Positions 61,442-64,000 of a stretch of 64,000 nucleotides of DNA are shown piece after piece. The stretch comes from Aquabacterium sp. (GTDB taxonomy: Bacteria; Pseudomonadota; Gammaproteobacteria; Burkholderiales; Burkholderiaceae_C): contig NZ_JAUSAR010000013.1 in assembly GCF_030652515.1 (NCBI RefSeq), forward strand, positions 147,094-211,093. The letters are read 5' to 3'. Under the pieces are notes generated by a model that had not been told where the DNA came from, did no database searches, and saw nothing but the letters and a program-made list of their open reading frames with translations. The position numbers and the translations under genes are program-made. Within the stretch, counting starts at the first letter, position 1, and every line of letters begins with the position of its first letter.

Positions 61442-62449
61442 TCATGGTTTGGTGATGTCAAACTGCCTGGTCGCGAATGACCAGATCATGCGAGAGGCGT
61501 CCGGGCCCTGGGCATCGCTGTAGGCCTGTCGGGCCAGTCCCCCGCTCCAGGCGTGGGCCAGGCCATCGATGGCGCACAAGGTGGCCACCGTCCGGCCGCC
61601 CCGCACCTTGAAGTCGGTCACCGTCATGGGGTGGCGTTGGCCCCGGCTGACTTGCCGGCTTTTCTCGACATGGGGGCCCGCCGCTTCGGCCCACAGCTTG
61701 GCGGCTGCCTGGCCATTGCTGGCCGCCACGATGGCGTCCCGGTCACCGTGGATGACGAGCAGTGCCGGCCAGTCGGTGGTGGCGGACAAGGCCTGCGTGG
61801 CGCCGCGGCCCCGCATCGCGGCCAGCGCCGACACCGTGGATTCGGCCGCGCCTGGCGGCACACCCGAGTGCATGGCCACGGCCTTGAACCGGTCAGGGTA
61901 GCGCGTGACCATCAAGGCGGCCATGCTGGCCCCGGCCGACATGCCCGCGATGGCGACGCGGGCAGGGTCCACCGGGTACAGCTGGCTGACCTGCTGCACG
62001 GCCGCCATCAGGATGGCTGCTTCGCCATAGGCCGTTTTGGTGCGCGTGCCATACCAGTTCCAGCAGCCCTGGGGGTTGGCTCGGCGGTCTTGCTCGGGGT
62101 AGAGCACCAGGAAGCGTTCACGCGCCGCCAGGCGGTTCATGCGGGTGCTGAGCGCGAAGGACTGGGCGTCCTGCCCGCATCCGTGCAGCATCACTAGCAA
62201 AGGCAGGCGTTCTTGCCATTGAACGCCGGGTGGTTTGAACAGGTGGTAGCGGCGCGCACCCATCGGTGACAGCGCCACGCCGGGGATCCACTCACCCTGG
62301 AGTTTGCTGGAGCGAGGTGCCCTGGCCTTGGGGGTGCGCAGCGACTGCGTCAAAGCCCGGCTGCCCGCCTTGATCGTGCTGCGGGTGATGGCACTGACCG
62401 TGCGCTGGAAGGACCGGGTCCAGATGGATTGTGGGGAGCGCCTTGCCAT
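61442..62449 (-). CDS. PHB depolymerase family esterase (second copy)
   Basis: 335 residues, paralogous to the 57.7-58.8 kb esterase: LHGCGQDAQSFALSTRMN, GMSAGASMAAL (Ser171), HGDRDAIV and GLAHAWSGG. The N-terminal 60 residues are basic and Ser/Arg-rich, unlike a Sec signal. I chose the ATG at 62449 (MARRSPQS); the longer ORF would extend into the region upstream of the CHASE3 gene. It is 32 bases downstream of no other gene and may be transcribed with the transglutaminase gene below it. Confidence 0.87.
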   Translation of the reverse strand: MARRSPQSIWTRSFQRTVSAITRSTIKAGSRALTQSLRTPKARAPRSSKLQGEWIPGVALSPMGARRYHLFKPPGVQWQERLPLLVMLHGCGQDAQSFALSTRMNRLAARERFLVLYPEQDRRANPQGCWNWYGTRTKTAYGEAAILMAAVQQVSQLYPVDPARVAIAGMSAGASMAALMVTRYPDRFKAVAMHSGVPPGAAESTVSALAAMRGRGATQALSATTDWPALLVIHGDRDAIVAASNGQAAAKLWAEAAGPHVEKSRQVSRGQRHPMTVTDFKVRGGRTVATLCAIDGLAHAWSGGLARQAYSDAQGPDASRMIWSFATRQFDITKP

Positions 62450-62625
62450 GAGCTGACCTGTTGATTTCAAACTGTAGTTTCCCGTCGGAAAGGCCCCGGG
62501 CGCACCGGACAGCCGCCCCGGATCTTGTAGGACATTGCCGCGTCTTGCAGTTGGGGCACCGTGAACGGGCCCCAACTGCCTGACAATTCCCAAGCCTTCC
62601 TCCTGGATTTCACGCGGATTCTCAG

Positions 62626-64000
62626 ATGCCCGAAACGACCTCTCATGAAACAGCGCACTTCCAGCGTGTCTTGACGCGGCACCTGACCTTGCCTCTGGCA
62701 GTGGGGGCGTTCAGCGCCATGGTGTTCATCGGGCTGATTTTCTTCCTGCTGTCCCAGCTCAACTGGGTGGAGCACACCCAGCGCGTGATTGGCAAGGCCA
62801 ACGAACTGAAGACCGTGATCGTGGACCAGGAAACGGGGACGCGCGGCTTCCTGATCACTGGCGAGGACAAGTTCCTGGCGCCCTACAACCTGGCCAAACC
62901 CAAAATGGCCTCGGAGTTGCTGAACTTGAAGGGGCTGGTGCTGGACAACCAACCGCAACTGGACCGGATCAACCGCATCGAGTCGCTGCAAAAACAATGG
63001 GACCAGTTTGCCCAACGCATCATCGAGCTGAGGCGAACGCAAGGCGACTACCTCAGCATCATCCGGGCCGAAACCGGCAAGCAACTGTTCGACGAAATCC
63101 GCCGTGAATTGCGGGACTTCATCGGGGAGGAAAACAAGCTCCTTCAGGAACGCAATGAAACCGCCCGCAGTACCACCTTCTGGGTGATCGTGTCGTATGT
63201 GAGCCTGGTGCTGATCCTGAGCGGCCTCATCGCCTTGAGCGGGCGGCGCCAGATCATGACCCTGTCAGCCAGCTACGGCGATGCACTGCGCCAGCATGTG
63301 CTCAGCACCAAAGCCTTGCAGGAGAAGGCCTGGTTCCGCATTGGCCAGACCCAATTGGCCGAGCGCCTGTTGGGGCAGTTGACCTTGCCGGTGTTGAGCC
63401 GCCATGTGCTGGAGTTCATGGCCGGCTACCTGGGCGTGGCCGTGGCGGCCCTGTATGTGCGCAACCAGTCTGGCCAGTTGGTGCGGGCCGGGGCTTATGG
63501 GTTTGACAAGCACCATGAGCAGGTGGCACAAAGCTTTGACCTGGACCATGGCCTGGTGGGGCAGGTGGCCATGGATGGCCAGCTCAAGCATGTTCCGCAA
63601 GTGCCCGACCACCACTTCAAGGTCACCACTGGCCTGAGCACGGGGGCGCCCACGGACGTGGTCCTGCTGCCCATCAGCAACGATGGCCAGGTCAACGGGG
63701 TGATGGAGTTGGGCTTCATGCGGCCCGTGGTCGAGCGCGATCTGGAGTTGCTGCGCATCCTGGCCACCAACGTGGGCGCCTCGGTGGAGGCCGCGCAGTA
63801 CCGTCAGCGGCTGCAGGACGCGCTGGAAGAAACGCACCAGCTCAATGAATAGCTGCTGACCCAGCAGGAAGAACTGCGCACCGCCAATGAAGAGCTGGAA
63901 GAGCAGTCGCGCGTGCTGACCGAATCCCAGACGAACCTGGAGCACCAGCAAGCAGAGTTGGAGCAGATCAATGTCCAGCTGACCGAGCAGGCCTTGATCG
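62626..64000 (+). pseudogene. CHASE3-GAF sensor (probable hybrid histidine kinase) interrupted by an in-frame TAG
   Basis: The first 408 codons encode a TM helix, a CHASE3 domain (VDQETGTRGFLITGEDKFL), a second TM helix (WVIVSYVSLVLILSGLIAL) and a GAF domain (about 245-395). A TAG at 63850 follows LNE. Reading on in the same frame gives LLTQQEELRTANEELEEQS and further coiled coil, exactly the linker expected after GAF in such kinases, up to the window edge. Kinase domains would lie beyond the window. This is either a nonsense mutation, a sequencing error (GAG to TAG is one base) or a natural truncation; the intact downstream frame speaks against old decay. Confidence 0.8.

Overview
The window is dense, high-GC bacterial chromosome. 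The gene families suggest a betaproteobacterium of the order Burkholderiales (Comamonadaceae or a Leptothrix/Aquabacterium/Rubrivivax-like lineage): polyhydroxyalkanoate (PHA) genes, an RHH regulator next to a PHB-depolymerase-type esterase, HutD, Ku/LigD, and FNR-type and sigma-54 promoters. The genus is inference. I saw no rRNA, tRNA, insertion sequence, prophage or CRISPR array. Every intergenic gap is shorter than about 300 bases.

Layout. 1-5.0 kb: the end of a sensor kinase, then a stressosome operon (rsbR, rsbS, rsbT, an ATPase-phosphatase, a hybrid histidine kinase). 5.0-5.8 kb: yebC. 5.8-11.6 kb (minus strand): a Sco-type copper chaperone translationally coupled to a 1744-residue lipoprotein. 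That protein fuses a galactose/glyoxal-oxidase-like copper radical oxidase with PKD, YVTN propeller, two c-type heme motifs and ricin-like repeats. 11.7-15.2 kb: ion channel, TetR plus old yellow enzyme, sirtuin. 15.2-21.1 kb: alcohol dehydrogenase, PHA synthase, P-type ATPase and universal stress protein, bracketed by two FNR-type boxes. 21.3-23.8 kb: an internally duplicated membrane diguanylate cyclase. 23.8-27.5 kb: TetR, secreted lipase-like hydrolase, small membrane-anchored protein.

27.5-38.4 kb is a nitrogen region. On the minus strand it has lysR-hutG-glnT-glxB-glxC-glxD, where the last four resemble the gmaS/mgsABC part of the N-methylglutamate pathway. On the plus strand it has an FAD amine-oxidase-like protein, hutD, and an ammonium transporter with a sigma-54 promoter, followed by an XRE-cupin regulator and a GNAT acetyltransferase. 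A direct-repeat element in front of glnT recurs in front of the ammonium transporter gene.

38.4-48.4 kb is the most novel-looking unit. A GntR regulator is followed by an AprA-like flavoprotein, an AprB-like ferredoxin, a HEAT-repeat protein, a 7Fe-type ferredoxin, a ferredoxin-NADP reductase, a sulfonate/nitrate-type ABC importer, a DUF971 protein and a YeiH-type putative sulfate exporter. Two sigma-54-like promoters, each with a GTCATGAC palindrome at the predicted start site, drive the two halves. I infer an uptake-redox-export module for an oxidised sulfur or similar oxyanion compound.

48.4-54.4 kb: membrane and SHOCT-domain proteins, a phage-holin-superfamily membrane protein, and the NHEJ pair ku and ligD with a YqcI/YcgG-like gene between them. 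54.4-57.7 kb: an RsbQ-like hydrolase paired with a PAS hybrid kinase, and a divergent single-domain response regulator. 57.7-62.5 kb: two PHB-depolymerase-family esterases, an RHH regulator, an AI-2E-family transporter and a transglutaminase-like protein. 62.6-64.0 kb: a CHASE3-GAF sensor gene broken by an in-frame amber codon, whose reading frame continues to the window edge.
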